This document shows positions 22,585 to 35,997 of a DNA stretch of 64,000 nt, in pieces. Source of the stretch: Hofstenia miamia (taxonomy: Eukaryota; Xenacoelomorpha; Acoela); assembly GCA_004352715.1 (NCBI GenBank), contig SCFE01000003.1, forward strand, positions 4,261,755-4,325,754, read 5' to 3'. The notes below the pieces were generated by a model. It saw only the letters and a list, made by a program, of their open reading frames with translations. It ran no database searches and was not told the origin of the DNA. A program made the translations under genes and the position numbers. Positions within the stretch are counted from its first letter, which is position 1; every line of letters starts with the position of its first letter.

Positions 22585-23090
22585 TAAATCGATTTATTAA
22601 TCCACTATAAACTATAAAAACAAAAAGGTTTTGGTTGTACAGATTTTCAATTTGTTACCAGCTAAGGAACTTTAAAGTTACATGAATAATTCTTAGAAGT
22701 ACTTTTTTCATTGAAGAAAAACATATGTATAGCATGTCTAAGGATCTAATGTCAATCGGAAGATTATTAAATATATTGGCAGCTACATTAAAAAACGTAT
22801 ACTTTCCATAGGTATTGTTAATACGCTGAGTTTTTAGAAACATTTTGCGTCTATCATTATAATGAAAACTCTGATTTACACATTCCTTTGGAAAAATTAA
22901 GTTTTTTCCAAATATAATTCCTAAAAAATATAGTGTAGCAAGGTATTTTACATAGCTAAATGGCCGCAAAATTTTGTAATTTAAATAGTAAGGAGTAACA
23001 TGAGAATATCTGGGTATATCAGCAATTATATTAATGGTCCAGTTAGTTATGTTGGTAAGACGATTCCAAACAAGTTTATACTCACCAGCA
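22585..23090 (-). pseudogene. LINE 3' end in opposite orientation, sharing the (CTA)n tail
   Basis: Minus-strand LINE C-terminus: the open part 22969-22655 reads RINNTYGKYTFFNVAANIFN and NLPIDIRSLDMLY, the usual last block of CR1/jockey ORF2. Its 3' end reads AATAAATCGATTTAAATG followed by (TAG)n, the reverse complement of the (CTA)n of the plus-strand LINE. The 5' side runs into an N gap (23091-23231). Confidence 0.7.
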
Positions 23091-23710
23091 NNNNNNNNNN
23101 NNNNNNNNNNNNNNNNNNNNNNNNNNNNNNNNNNNNNNNNNNNNNNNNNNNNNNNNNNNNNNNNNNNNNNNNNNNNNNNNNNNNNNNNNNNNNNNNNNNN
23201 NNNNNNNNNNNNNNNNNNNNNNNNNNNNNNNATTACTATATCTGTAGGGCTATTATATGTAAGATTCGATAAAAAGCTAAAGCATCCCGGTTGCTGTAAT
23301 CGATCATCTTTACAAAGTCATAATAACAAAAACAATCAATGCACTAAATTCTTAAGTAGTTACCAATCCCCTCACACTGAGTTCACTATTCACACACTAA
23401 TTCCATCGATGGTTTCCACTGCGAAGAAGAAGAACACTTTTTAGGTGTGGCTGATTGAGATGTATCTGAAACCATATGACAAACCTTTGGGTGTCGATCC
23501 TGTCTTCCATCTTTCACTTTTTACCTAAATGAGTTGTTGTGAGTTACGCAGTTAGAGAGGCTAACATGTATTAATTAAGTTAATCAACCGAACACTCAAT
23601 TAGAAGGACAGAATTAGGAGATTGTCAAGCTTATGTATCGTATTAACTAAGAAAAGTAATAATTTACTTCAAATTCAGTGCGAAAAGTGAATTGGCATGA
23701 TTCTACACTT

Positions 23711-24545
23711 CTACCAGAGAAAAATCACGTGCGCTTCCTGAAGGTACAGTTGCAGGACCAAAATTATTCCCTCTAATGTTGAATGACTTACAACCAATTT
23801 CTTCAACTAATCAATTTGTTAAGTTCGCAGATGATCTTACTGGAACTTTCTTTTGCAATGCACAATTGGAAGCTGAAAAAGTGCTTCAACATGCAAATGA
23901 AAATGAACTAAAATTAAACATTTAAATTGAACTACTACTACTACTTCTCTGTTCCTGATCCGGCAAGACTTATAATAGAAAATAAGGAAATATTAAGAAT
24001 AAAAGAAACCACATTACTAGGTGTAATAATCGACTCAACATTAAATATGAAAAAGGAAATAGAAAAACGTCTTTCAGTAGGTCATCGCCTTCTAATGTTT
24101 TTAAGGCATTTAAAATATATGGGTTGTACACAGTCTCAATTAAATATTGCCTACCACAGCTATATTAAATCAAAACTTGTTTATGCACCATTAGCAATGG
24201 CTGGTTCATGTATTGAAAAATTAGATGTTATTGCTTTGAAACTTCAAAAATAATTGGAAAAACACAAAAACTTCCATCTAAAATAATTAATTCTCATATT
24301 CTTAAAACCTTCTTAAATGCCCGTTCCAATGCCACACATCCATTACACAAACTTGTTGCTGATTTATCATTTTCAGTTTCAAAAAGAAAAAATTACATAA
24401 GACTTCCTTCAATACGAACCAATCATGGAAAAAGAACATTTGCTTATCAAGGTGCTTCTTTATATAATAAATTATTGTAACACTGATAACGGAGTTTGTA
24501 AATACTGTATACTTTTATTGCTCAGTCATATGAGCATAATAAACA

Positions 24546-24578
<33 letters not shown>

Positions 24579-24588
24579 NAAATTGTAG
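23711..24588 (+). pseudogene. Further copy of the (CTA)n-tailed LINE, RT palm to 3' end
   Basis: Repeats 21,510-21,700 (GTVAGPKLFPLMLNDL, FADDLTGTFF). A short (CTA)n-containing insertion follows (23,937-23,947), then the thumb and tail to the stop equivalent, ending AATAAACATA(CTA)n at 24,540-24,588. It has one frameshift near 24,240 relative to copy 22095-22489. It ends at a single N. Confidence 0.75.
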
Positions 24589-24589
24589 A

Positions 24590-26164
24590 TATGCACATAA
24601 CAGGGCCATTTCCACAGTGATGCAAGGTGGGCCTTCGTACCCTCAAATATAAATCAAATAAAATCTTCCTGTTGCTGCTGAGTGTGGCTAAGACGCATAT
24701 TCTGACAAAGTTGGATATAATAAAAACTGGAAAATTGGAAAAGAATGAAAATCATTGTCATCAAAAAACTGCTAGTGCCCATTTCAGTTAGAGCAGTTCT
24801 CAACCGGGATCCACATGGACCCTAACGTTCGATGTAACTATACTGGGCGTCCACACACTCAAAATGAAGAATTTGAGGTTCACGATGACATTTTGGTGGT
24901 GCATAGGGCAATTCTAATTCAGAACAGTTTTCATAACTGATAATGGCATTTTTAAAGAAATTTTCACTATTTTAAAATATCAAAAGTAAAAATATTCACG
25001 TAGTTTTTGTATTTTTTATAGCAAATAAGAAAACGAAAATAGAGCTTGATCATTTACTATGTCTTTAATATTTACAATTCCTCTAATAGTTTACTAGCGA
25101 TTTTTACGAGGGGCCCATGGGTAAAAAAACCCAGTGAGTTAGAGAATTATCATTTAGATGCGGTTCTTCTCCATTTGGCTAAGTATAAACGTATAACCTC
25201 AGTAACAACGACAATAATGAAAAAGTAATAATTAACTATTTCAAGAGTTTGAAAGAGAGAATACATTGTACTAAGGAGAGTATTCAAGAATCTTGATTAG
25301 CTTACTTTACAAAATATATTTTCAAAGACTTAAATATTAGGTTCTTTTGAATTTAGTAAACATTCATATAGTAATAAATAATTATTACAAGTTGAGCTTT
25401 TTTGGAAAATACTCTTTCCACGTGATCATATGCTGCCTCTAGTGTACACATAATTAATATCTACTATAAATACAACTTGATCTACAGACCATAGCATAGA
25501 CTTTCCATGATTTTTAAGCAACCAATAAGTTTTTGTTGAAAAATACAATTTGCTGCTGAAATAGTGTTCAGACAGTTATATTTACTTACAAATTTTAAAT
25601 CCCACAATGCAATACCACTTAAATTTTATATAAAAAATATAAAGTTTCAATAATTTCTGAATCTACAATAATTGTGGAAGCAGTAATATCCCACCTACTT
25701 CCCCAGCAAGTGTTATCAATGATACGGTAAGTAAAGAGTATGCATAAATTAAGCTTAAATCTACCACTGAGTTGTTACATTAATGCTAATTGTTCATAGA
25801 AATACATAGCTTGAAAATATCATAAGCAATACAATTAGCATTTCTTGTGAAATAAGATTAACAATGATATCATTTGAAACTTTGTGTGCACTTAAATGTA
25901 GTTTAGTATGTAATCTCATACGGGTTTGATTTGACATGGAAGGAAAGGTGTACCAAAATGTCAATTCCTAAGATTGAATCGCGAACTTAGATTTTTAACA
26001 TATTCATATAAATCAAATAATCAGTTTTCTAATGTTTTTGCTGAAATTGTTAAAGAACCATAACAAAAACCTAGATGAACCACTATGCGTAGAACAATTA
26101 CAACAGTTGTAAGATTTTTTGCTTTATTGAGAAATTTCATTACTTAATATTTACTAACTACTAC
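24590..26164. other. Unassigned AT-rich sequence
   Basis: No gene seen. At 24,790 a stretch AGTTCTCAACCGGGATCC resembles hAT terminal repeats, but I find no matching second end. Confidence 0.5.
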
Positions 26165-28645
26165 TACTACTAGGCTTTATTAAACTGTAGATAAGTAAAC
26201 AATAATATAGAATAACATAAATATAAAAAAAAATTAAATGATTTTTTGCAGTTACTGCATAAACATAAAATGAATCGTTTACATCCATTACTTTCATATG
26301 AATTTTCTAAAAATTCATAAAGAATATCGTACATTTTCTTTTTGCTAATTTTTGGATTTCCAAAGAAATCAAAGTTGTATTTCTGAATTAAATAATTCCC
26401 AATGCAGCAAATTCTATTAAAGTACCAATGATCACTAGTATTTTTCTTCGTTTTCTTTATAACAAATAGTAGACTTTTAGTTTTTCGATTGTTTTTGAAT
26501 TCAAATGAAACATAGTCTAAAATATTAATTAAATCATATCTTCCATGGATTATATCTATTAATTGATGGACATCCTTTAATTGAAGAAATAATGAAACTG
26601 GTAGGAGTTTATAGTAAATTAAAGCATTTTTGTATGCCATATTACTAATCCATCCTAAACATTTTTTTTGAAATTTTTCAAGTTTTTCAAGTTCTATATC
26701 TTTGGAGTTTGCATACCAAATAGGAGATGCTTAAAATAAACTTGGTATGATAATCGACTTAAACAATTTAAATTTAGTAGATGATGGTAGACTTGAAGGT
26801 AAATTTCTTCGTAGTTGTATTGGATTTTTTAATTCTTTGAAAAATATGATATGACCACGATAAATTATGCGATATATTAACTCCTAAATCATTCACATGT
26901 TTTGAAGTATCAATCTGAAGATTTTCAGTTTCTATTTTATGCGCTATGTATGAAGAATTGATGCTCATTAAATGAAACTTGTGGAAGTTAAATTTCATTT
27001 TATTAGTTGCAGCCCATTTTATAATTCTTTTAGTATCAACTACTAATTCTTGAATGTTATTGTTTGAAATCTTCACATCATCAGAAAAATGTAGCAAAGT
27101 GATTGACAACAATTTGGTAAGTCATTTATAAAAGCTAAAAATAGTATTGGAGCTAAAATTGATCCCTGTGGAACACCACTTGTAATAATACAGCTCTTTG
27201 ATACGGTATTACGAAATTTTACCACTTGTCGACGATTTTTCAAGTATGATGCTAATAATTTTAAAAAATTTCCACCAATTTTGAATAATTGGAGTTTTTC
27301 AATTAATTTTCCATGTGGGACTTTATAAAATGCTTTGCTAAAATCCATATATAATGTAGATATGATTTTATTTTCATCAAATTCTTTATAGACAATATCT
27401 AAATATGATAATAATTGTGCAACAGTTGATCTTTTATTGGTAAAACCAAATTGATGATTTGATAGAGAATTTCTTATGATGGGATAAATATTCCAAAATA
27501 TAATCCTTTCAAATATGAGTCCAATCTTAGACAAAATACTTATTGGTCTATAGTTCTTAACATTTGTTTTAAAATTGTTTTAAAATTGGTGTAATATAAG
27601 ATCTTTTCCATATATTTGGAATTGAGCAATTCCGTATGCAATTTTTAAAAAGATTTAAGATATGAANGAGTTTTTCAATTAATTTTCCATGTGGGACTTT
27701 ATCAAATGCTTTGCTAAAATCCATATATAATGTAGATATGATTTTATTTTCATCAAATTCTTTATAGACAATATCTAAGTATGATAATAATTGTGCAACA
27801 GTTGATCTTTTATTGGTAAAACCAAATTGATTGTTTGATAGAGAATTTCTTATGATGGGATAAAGATTCCAAAATATAATCATTTCAAATATGAGACCAA
27901 TCTTAGGCAAAATACTTATTGGTCTATAGTTCTTAACATTTGTTTTACATCCACTTTTTAAAATTGGTGTAATATAAGATCTTTTCCATATATTTGGAAT
28001 TGAGCTATTCTGTATGCAATTTTTAAAAAGATTTAAGATATGAACGGAAATTTCATTTCGAAATTCATATATAAATTTAGCAGGTATATCATCTAAACCA
28101 CATCCACTAGGAGTAATCATATCTAAAGCTTTACAAACCATATCTAAGTTTATTTGAATTTCATTATATGTTTGTAATTCAAAAGAAGAAAATATTTCAT
28201 CGTTTTCTTCGTAAACAGAGGAAAAGTAGTTGTTAAATAAATTGCTAGCATGTAGTGGATCTTCAGCAATAATTTCTTCCAAATATATTGGGAGTGGAAT
28301 GGGTGATTGATTCAGAGATTGTAAAAATTTAAAACAGTTATTGATATTTTTTGTAGAACACAGACTTTCAATGAATAAAACTTTATCTAATTCAGCAGAT
28401 AAAAATACATCGTTACATAATTGATAATAGATTTCATTTGGTTTTAGTAGTTTTTTATATAAAGAATTGCATCTATTAAATAAATGAATTGTGTGAGACG
28501 TAAAATATGATGGAAAATCATTTCGTTTATTTCTCTTCTTAGGAACATGTAGTTGAATACTTTTAAATAATTCATTGTACCAGAAATTTGTGTATATTTC
28601 TGTATCTTTTGACATCTCATTGGAAATTGGCTTTGGTTGGGTCAA
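26165..28645 (-). pseudogene. 5'-truncated CR1-like LINE ORF2 (RT)
   Basis: Minus-strand ORF2. From 28,645: the pre-RT region, then WKRSYITPILKSGCKTNVKN, YRPISILPKIGLIFE, GFTNKRSTVAQLLSYLD, LYMDFSKAFDKVPHGKLIEK (motif A Asp), GVPQGSILAPILFLAFINDL, HFSDDVKISNNN (FSDD in place of FADD) and a C-terminal region ending near 26,165 in AATAAAGCC(TAG)n. A single N at 27,667 splits two near-identical versions of 27292-27666 and 27668-28042 that differ by scattered changes and one ~14 bp indel. The endonuclease part is missing. Small frame changes make it non-functional. Confidence 0.85.
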
Positions 28646-31180
28646 AATATATTAGTTAAATCTTGGTTGGATTGCATCAAAATTATCTTGAACCATTTAT
28701 AGTCCTGATGCTTATACATGTATGACATTGGAAAACCTTGAAAACAACGAATTTCAAACCTAATCATCTAATAAGTTACTTTACAAACGAGGTTGCAGCA
28801 CTCCAATGTGTCAGGCCATGTTTACAGAAGGTTTTGGTTCCCAGCACAATTTGTATTGTTATTAATACAATATTATTAATAGCTATTATTCATTTAATAA
28901 AAATTTAAAGGGTCAACATTTATAATATTATTGATGTTGAAATTGCCATTATAGTAACAAAGTTCATTGGTATTCAAAAAATTATAGTGCATTGATGCAA
29001 ACAAACTCATTCTTACACAAGATAATAACATGTTTGCACTAGCAATCTCTTCGTCATTGGAAATGTACGCGATTAAAATTTATATGTAATTGTGATTTGA
29101 TGTCTAGAACCGACCAATTATGCATAAAAAGCATAAATCAACTCAATATAGAGGCTGCATTAAAATATGGTATAAAATATTGCCGCATAACTATGAATAT
29201 GATGAAGAGCGATTTGCATACAAACATGTCTTGACAAGAATTCCTAGATTTACAAATTTGCCATTACAATGACACACTGTCAGGGAGCAATGAAATTTGT
29301 GTATGTGCTAGGGAGCTTTCAATAAATGCAAATAAATCCACAAGAAAGAACAATCAATAATCAGTTTGATATTTCAATTGCTCAAATGAGTCCGAATCGA
29401 TATTAATATACACAAAGATCAAATAATTCATATTTTATTGGAAGGTTAGAAAATGCTTGCCTATAACTTCTTCATGCTTGAAAAACATAGCATTCATATG
29501 GAAAAATAATATTATTAAATTAGATATCATAGGCTTGTAAACGTTGACGTAATGCAGGGAAAATCGACGGAACAGCATTTTTAGTTTAAATTTTTGCCTC
29601 ATACCCTACTATTTTTTACTGATGAAAATATTTTCAGTCTTGTGACAAAATTGTCTTATAAAGCATAACTTTCTAAATATGAGTACAATTTGGATGGTTA
29701 TATAGCTCATTACTTAATAAAGATGTTTGAAATTGGAAAAAAGCATATGGAGAAATTGGGAACAATCATTTTTGAAAGCCTCGTATTCAGCAAATTTAAA
29801 AATATATATTGAAACAGAAATATATTATTTAATATGAGCAAACGTGTGAATCCTTTGACCAGAGGGAGTCTACAGGCGAGATGTAGCCCACCTAAATCTC
29901 TATTTTAGCCCACACAATGAAGCAGATATATATTGTATAGTCCAATTTAGAATCTACTTTAATGTTTCCCGATTACTTAATAATAAATGAAATTCAGAGA
30001 CATGTACAACGCCCTTGTCTATGTTTCAATACTAAAAATACATTAGTTGATATGATCTCACATGAATGGGTTATATTTGAAATTGACTGTAATGCTAAAT
30101 TTTCCCTATCATTTCACGATAAATTACCATTTCCCAAAACATACTGCATAACCCACTTTGACGTTTTTATAATGCCCATAATTAGGCAACAGGTTGAAAA
30201 GGTGTCATGTAGTTAATAAAGCTGGTATAATCACTTTTGTATTGTAATTGCATACAGTACATTCATTATGTTGAATTTTACCAAAGCTCAGGGATAGGGT
30301 TAGTCTGAATTTTGAATAATCTAATATAGATTGTGTATAAACTTTGGCAACCAGTGTGAAAGTACTCATTAGGGAAAAGAACTTTGTATAATCGGAGAAA
30401 TTGCTCCAATAAGAAAAGGCCAAGTGGGAATCATCTTGTATATAACTTAGTGATGAGGGTACAGTCATATGATTCGCGGATACGGCTAGCTTTAGTGCAT
30501 TTTGGGTAAGGTATTTCTGATTGCATTGTATTTCTGCATTTTACCCTAGTTCGCCTTTCATTCTACATAATGTCTATATGAAATGAGTCTTTTTAATCAA
30601 ATTGATATAAAATGTTGAAAGTAGAACATATGATGAACTTGAAGTTTGTTCAAATTAAAATGCAAATTTTGAGATTACTGCGTAAAGATATTGACAATTG
30701 AAGGATAATCTTCAAAGGAGAGAAATTTTTTATGTTGATAAATAATGACTTCAAAGAATTGAATACTCGATGGACCACTTAAATTTTAATTTCTGCAAAC
30801 AATACAAATCTTAAAATTCTGATTATTTGTAATTTTGTTTTGATTTTATTAATTATTATATTATAATTCTTGTAGTGCTTCAGTTGGCTTAGTTTGACTT
30901 GGATTGGCCACGCTTTCTTATGTTTAAAACTAGGCATAGGCAGAGTCTCAAAGCTGGAAGTAGTCTTCTAAATCAGGACCGGATCATTTTTTATTTAGCC
31001 CTTTTTCGACTACGGTCCACCTCAGATGACATGTTTACAATGATTTCAAAATAGTTGATATTATCAATATTCTGATCACACTGGGTGTGCATTCAATATT
31101 GAAATTATGTAATAAACCAAACTTATAACTAATTAAGCAGTTTAAATGAGAACATATTTCTGATAACATCAAAGTCTTTG
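28646..31180. other. Unassigned AT-rich sequence
   Basis: Only short ORFs without recognisable features. The segment 30,880-31,010 has an inverted relative near 35,130-35,250 (see findings). Confidence 0.5.
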
Positions 31181-31440
31181 TTAATACTGGTACACTAGAA
31201 GCACAACATTATTCAAATGAAGAAGACATAGTTAAATTCAAGGACAGCATTCTAGAAATTAGTGACATTATCAGAGAAAAGTAGTCTTATTGGAAATACC
31301 ACCAATGTTACACAACGATCAAAATTTTTAAAAACAAATACATAATAAAACTCAACAATATTTTAAAGAATTGAAAAATCACCTGCTTGATATCGATGTA
31401 ATACCAACATTTGATTATCTCCTGAGTGGCGTAAACAAAG

Positions 31441-31662
31441 ATGAAATTAGTCCTCAGTTTTTTGCACAAGATGAAGTACATCTGTCACGCAATCATAGTA
31501 ACAAATATAAAATCTTTTTTTGGACATTATGATTCTCGAAATTACACTAATACAACAGGCAATGTAACTGCCAGGCGACAACATACCCAATCTTACGCTA
31601 GTGCATTGAAAAATAATGAATTACAATTTCTACTACAAAAGATTGTGACTCTTCTAAAATGA
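31441..31662 (+). pseudogene. Possible ORF1 remnant of the following LINE
   Basis: Short open frame with a hydrophilic tail (RRQHTQSYASALKNNELQF) about 200 bases upstream of the 2A-containing ORF2, in the same orientation. Placement suggests the end of an ORF1, but I see no zinc knuckle or other domain, so this is a guess from context. Confidence 0.25.
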
Positions 31663-31803
31663 GGTACTCTTATTTACTGTTTTTAATTTTGCTAATAATT
31701 ACTTCATACCCCAAAACCAGTGTAGTAAAAGTTGTAGTAAGTAAGCATGAAAATGCACACTTGAATTTCAAATTTTCAATTGTAAATGAACCTACTGCCA
31801 TGT

Positions 31804-34735
31804 AATTTCGCCTTCTGTTTTCTCGTACACTAAAATCCATAGCTACTTTAATCCTTATGAGATCAGGTGATGTTCAGAAGAACCCGGGTCCAAAAATTTT
31901 AGATAGCAGTGAGCTAAGATCATTAGCCAGTAAATTTAAAAAAATATTAAGATAGTCAACCTAAATACAAGGAGTGTGTCTGCTCACCACTTTGAACTAA
32001 AAGAAATTTATGAAGCTTAGGCAGTAACACAATTTTTGCTTTCACAGAAACATGGTTAGAGCCAAATACGCCATGCGACCTTTTCAACTTTAACAAAAAG
32101 GAATTTAAAAGTTTCTGCAAACATAGAGGTAGCAGAGGAGGTGGATTAATGCTGCTAATCCCTGTCTATATGAATTCCATCCGATGTAATACCCTTGAAG
32201 AAGATCATGACCATATTGAAACACTTTGGGTAGAACTTAAGGGCAGCAAAAAATGCAATATGAAGGCATTAGTCAATTTAAGTTATTCTCCAAAAAAACA
32301 ATACAGTAAGGAGTTTATTCAGTTCAAAACAAATGAACTGCAAAATGCTATGTTTTCAAATAGTAGTATAATATTATTAGGTGACTATAACATCAATTAC
32401 TTAGCTGCCAACGAATCACACTGTATTGATAGCATGTGCAACGAATTCCAGTTAAATGTAGTTAATACTTCAATAAGAACTAGAGAAAATTCATTAATAG
32501 ATTTTATAACAAACATGGAAGTTCGCAAATTTGGCACCTACATGTTCAATTCGTTTTCCGATCATAATTTAGCCCTACACATTACACAAGATGTAAGTAA
32601 AGGTAACAAGCGGAAAAGAATATTCTCTCGTAGTTTCGCCAATTTCAAGCTTTCATTGAGCATTTAAAGAATGTGGCCTGTGACCATGTTTATATATTGA
32701 AAGACTCCAGTACCATGATAGAGTTTATCTTAAGGCAATTAAACTGTTGTCTAAATAAAGTAGCACCCTACAAGGTTAAGTTTATTAAGATTGATAGACC
32801 TAGCAAGTTGCATAATAATCAAATTGAAGCTTTAAAAATAAAAAAGAAGGGAGGCGTGGGAATCCCTTTGTAAAGATCATACATTAGTCAATGTGGGCCT
32901 TTATAAAGACATTCGAGCCCAAGTTTGTAAATTAAAGCGCAATCAAAGGGAACAGCAAGCTAAGAACTTTTATGCTAAATTAAGTCAAGCTAAAACTCGT
33001 TGGAGCAATATAGATAAAATCAATTAACAAAATGGTAACAAACACCACATCGATTGCCAATCACTTGAATCTAGTTTTTAAAAAACTTGGAGAGCATAAA
33101 GGTAAATAATTGCCACAAGAGAATAACAGAGCAATTAGAAGGCAGTTTTTGTTTTAAATATATAAGTGAGCAAGAACTAGTTAGAATTGTACAAAAATTA
33201 GATCCTAGTATATCAAGTGGCAGCTCAGGGTTCAGGGATACCAATATTTATCAAAGAATTATATCAAACACTTTGCTGAACATTTACGCTTCGCATATAA
33301 TTATGCTTTACGTACGTCTACCTATCCAACATGTTTAAAAAAGGCGGACATCACTCCAATTTTTAAAAAAGGTTATCCGAAAATCTGTACCAACTATAGG
33401 CCTATCGCTGTAACTAGCCCACTTTCTAAGATATTTGAGAGACTAATCAGTAATCAAATATATTCTTTCTTAAAGGAATTTGATATATTATCTCCAAAGC
33501 AGTTCGGATTTCGAGAAGGGTTTAGCAAAACTGATGCATTAATGTATTTTATCGAAAGCATCCGTTTTTACTTAAATAGCAATACATGTATTAGCAGCAG
33601 CGTAGCTCAACTTGATCTTAGTAAGGCTTTCGATAGCTTGGATCACAATATTTTAGACAAAGCTACAGAGTTATAGATTTGACAAGGATTCACGAGCACT
33701 AATTAAGAGTTTCTTAAATAACAGGCAACAAAGAGTAAAAATAAACAACATTTATTCCAATTATATTCTGACTAACAAAGGTGTGCCACAGGGTAGTGTC
33801 TTGGGACGAATACTGCTTAGCTTGCATGTGAATGACATATCTAAATATATTAAGGACGGCCAAATTATCCAATATGCTGATGGCATTTGCATGATTTATC
33901 AGCATAAGAGCCCAATAATTGCAACAAGAAAACTGCAAGAAAGCATAGGAAAGTTTATCCTGTACTTCGAAGTAAACAGGCTGACTATGAATAAAAATAA
34001 GACGCAGTTCATTGTCTTTGCTCCTAGTGAGACTAAAGATCCAGTCAAAGACATTTCAATAAGCATGGACGAAACATCTCCCAGTACTCCAGCAACATCA
34101 TTAACATATTTGGGAGTGGTAATCGACAGCAACCTAGACTTTGGAGAGTTCATTACTGGTAAGATCAAAAGAATGGCAGCTGCAATAAGTTATCTAAAAC
34201 AAGTTAGAAAGGTCACACAAGATAAATCAGCAATCTATGCATTTGTGTTTAACAATTATACATACATTTGCTGCATCCTTTTGAATAATTAAAGTATATC
34301 TAATAAGGAGAGAATAAATAGGCTTTTTAACTGGTCTATTAGTATAATGTACAGAATCAATAGACAACAGACAGGTGCAAAGCTGCAATCATTAGCGATT
34401 TTATCTCCAGAATTTAACATAAAGTATCACAGTTTAGTAAACTTGTTTAAATACATAAATAACATATCTGAAGGAAATAGCTTCCTAAAGGAATTCATCA
34501 AATACAATAGAAGAGCTAACACGTGTATTAACAAGGTACAATTCATTTACTACTACCACTTGCTCTATGTGAAATAAGTTCCCAATCAATATCCGCAAAG
34601 CAAAAAATTTACACTTATTTAAAGAGCTGCTCAAGCATAATCTACTTAGCAAACAAAAGATATTTGGCACCTCAAAAAATATAATGTATGGTGAAATTTC
34701 TAGCAGTATTCTTGTCCTTATTCTTTTTATTGTAA
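31804..34735 (+). pseudogene. LINE ORF2 with N-terminal 2A motif, endonuclease and RT
   Basis: Second LINE lineage. Near its N-terminus it reads LMRSGDVQKNPGPKIL (2A core 31866-31892), 15-20 residues before the endonuclease starts (NLNTRSVSAHHFELKEIYEA). The open part 32149-32667 holds the endonuclease with ILLGDYNINYL and FSDHNLALHI. RT follows in broken frames: ITPIFKKGYPKICTNYRPIA, PKQFGFREGFSKTDALM, QLDLSKAFDSLDHNIL (motif A), PQGSVLGRILLSL, then QYADGICMIYQ, where the catalytic YADD is YADG, and the C-terminus KKFPINIRKAKNLHLFKELL-like text near 34,575-34,650. The natural position of 2A here is upstream of the endonuclease, as described for some animal APE-type LINEs. Many stops; dead copy. 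Confidence 0.85.
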
Positions 34736-34912
34736 ATATCATGCGTATAATTGTGCATTTTTAACCAATGTTGTAGATTAGTTTATTTTTAAGTATCCTG
34801 CTTGTTGTATGTATTGACAATTTGTAAATATTGTCTATATGCCTCAAATTTATAAATATGTACAGCAGGTGCGGATAGCAGGTAAATTAATAAAGCTATT
34901 GAAGAAAAAAGT
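34736..34912 (+). other. 3'UTR of the 2A-containing LINE
   Basis: AT-rich segment after the last ORF2 stop, ending near AATTAATAAAGCTATTGAAG. The AATAAA at about 34,889 is the last recognisable LINE feature; no long microsatellite tail follows. Confidence 0.4.
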
Positions 34913-35997
34913 GTTTTTGCAGAAGGTGTTAATTAATTAGATTAGGCAAATAGCAATGAATAGGTTTGCATTGATAATTACTTTATGTGTCGAATTATTT
35001 GTGTGTTTTTTCATTATAGATTTTTGTTGTACATATTTGATTACAAATACAAATATGTGTACATTTTATGAAAATAAAAGGGAAAGATAAATTGCAAACA
35101 TTTGCACATAATCATAGGAAGTGTAGGACCGACAGGATCGCAATTTTCGAGGACCGTGTCATACTGAAACAAAGTCGACTTAACCACTTCCAGCTCTGCA
35201 GAGTCTAGGCCAATTCACTTGGAACTGAGAGTTCGATCCATTTGTAACTTTGGCTATAGCCTCCCCAATTCATAAATCCTCTGCCGTTGACATTAAATAT
35301 TAAATCATGTTCCGTTATGAATCAATATTTAAACCACTGATGAATTAAGTTACAAAATGTACACAAAACACCATCCTACAAAAATTTAAATTTTAATAAT
35401 TTTCAGAGTAAAGTAAACTTTTAAAATTCACAAAAAAATTATTGTGAATATTTTAGATGTATACTGTAGTGCCACACTCATAGAAATACTGGAACATTTG
35501 GGACCAGCTTTTCTCAATATTATTAATAACCTCATGTGGTCCCACAACATAATTTTTATTTTGGTCAAAATTGGCAAAAATTATAAGTAACATCCCAATT
35601 CGGAGTTCATGTTTCTTCAGGGATTTTCTCATAACATTGAACTGTTTCATATGAAGAAAGTCTATTAAAAAAATTTGAGCCCTCTAACGGAATATGCTCG
35701 ATTTGCTACGTCATTTAGTTCCAAACTTGAATGAAATTTAATATAGTATTTATTCGCCCTCTAGCTGATAAATTCAAATTATGAAATGAACTTACTTTGT
35801 AATTGTTATAGTAGTTTATTTTCTGGTGACTATAATGTATTGATTACATTACAGCAGGTTTCGAACATTATGAACCTTACTAAATTTATATTTGAAAAAA
35901 TATGTAGGCTTAGAATTAAATTACTGATTAACAGTAGCCTATAAAATTAGATGGAAGTCTAATGATTGCACAAAATTCTTTTTCGCAAATCATTATA
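34913..35997. other. Unassigned
   Basis: No gene seen. It contains the inverted relative of 30,880-31,010 at about 35,130-35,250. Confidence 0.5.

Noticed and set aside
24785-24820. hAT-like terminal repeat (AGTTCTCAACC)
   Set aside because: No inverted partner or 8 bp target duplication was found nearby, so a single short match is not enough.
35220-35240. tRNA box B-like GAGAGTTCGATCC
   Set aside because: No box A at proper spacing and no cloverleaf; probably part of the dispersed repeat described in the findings.
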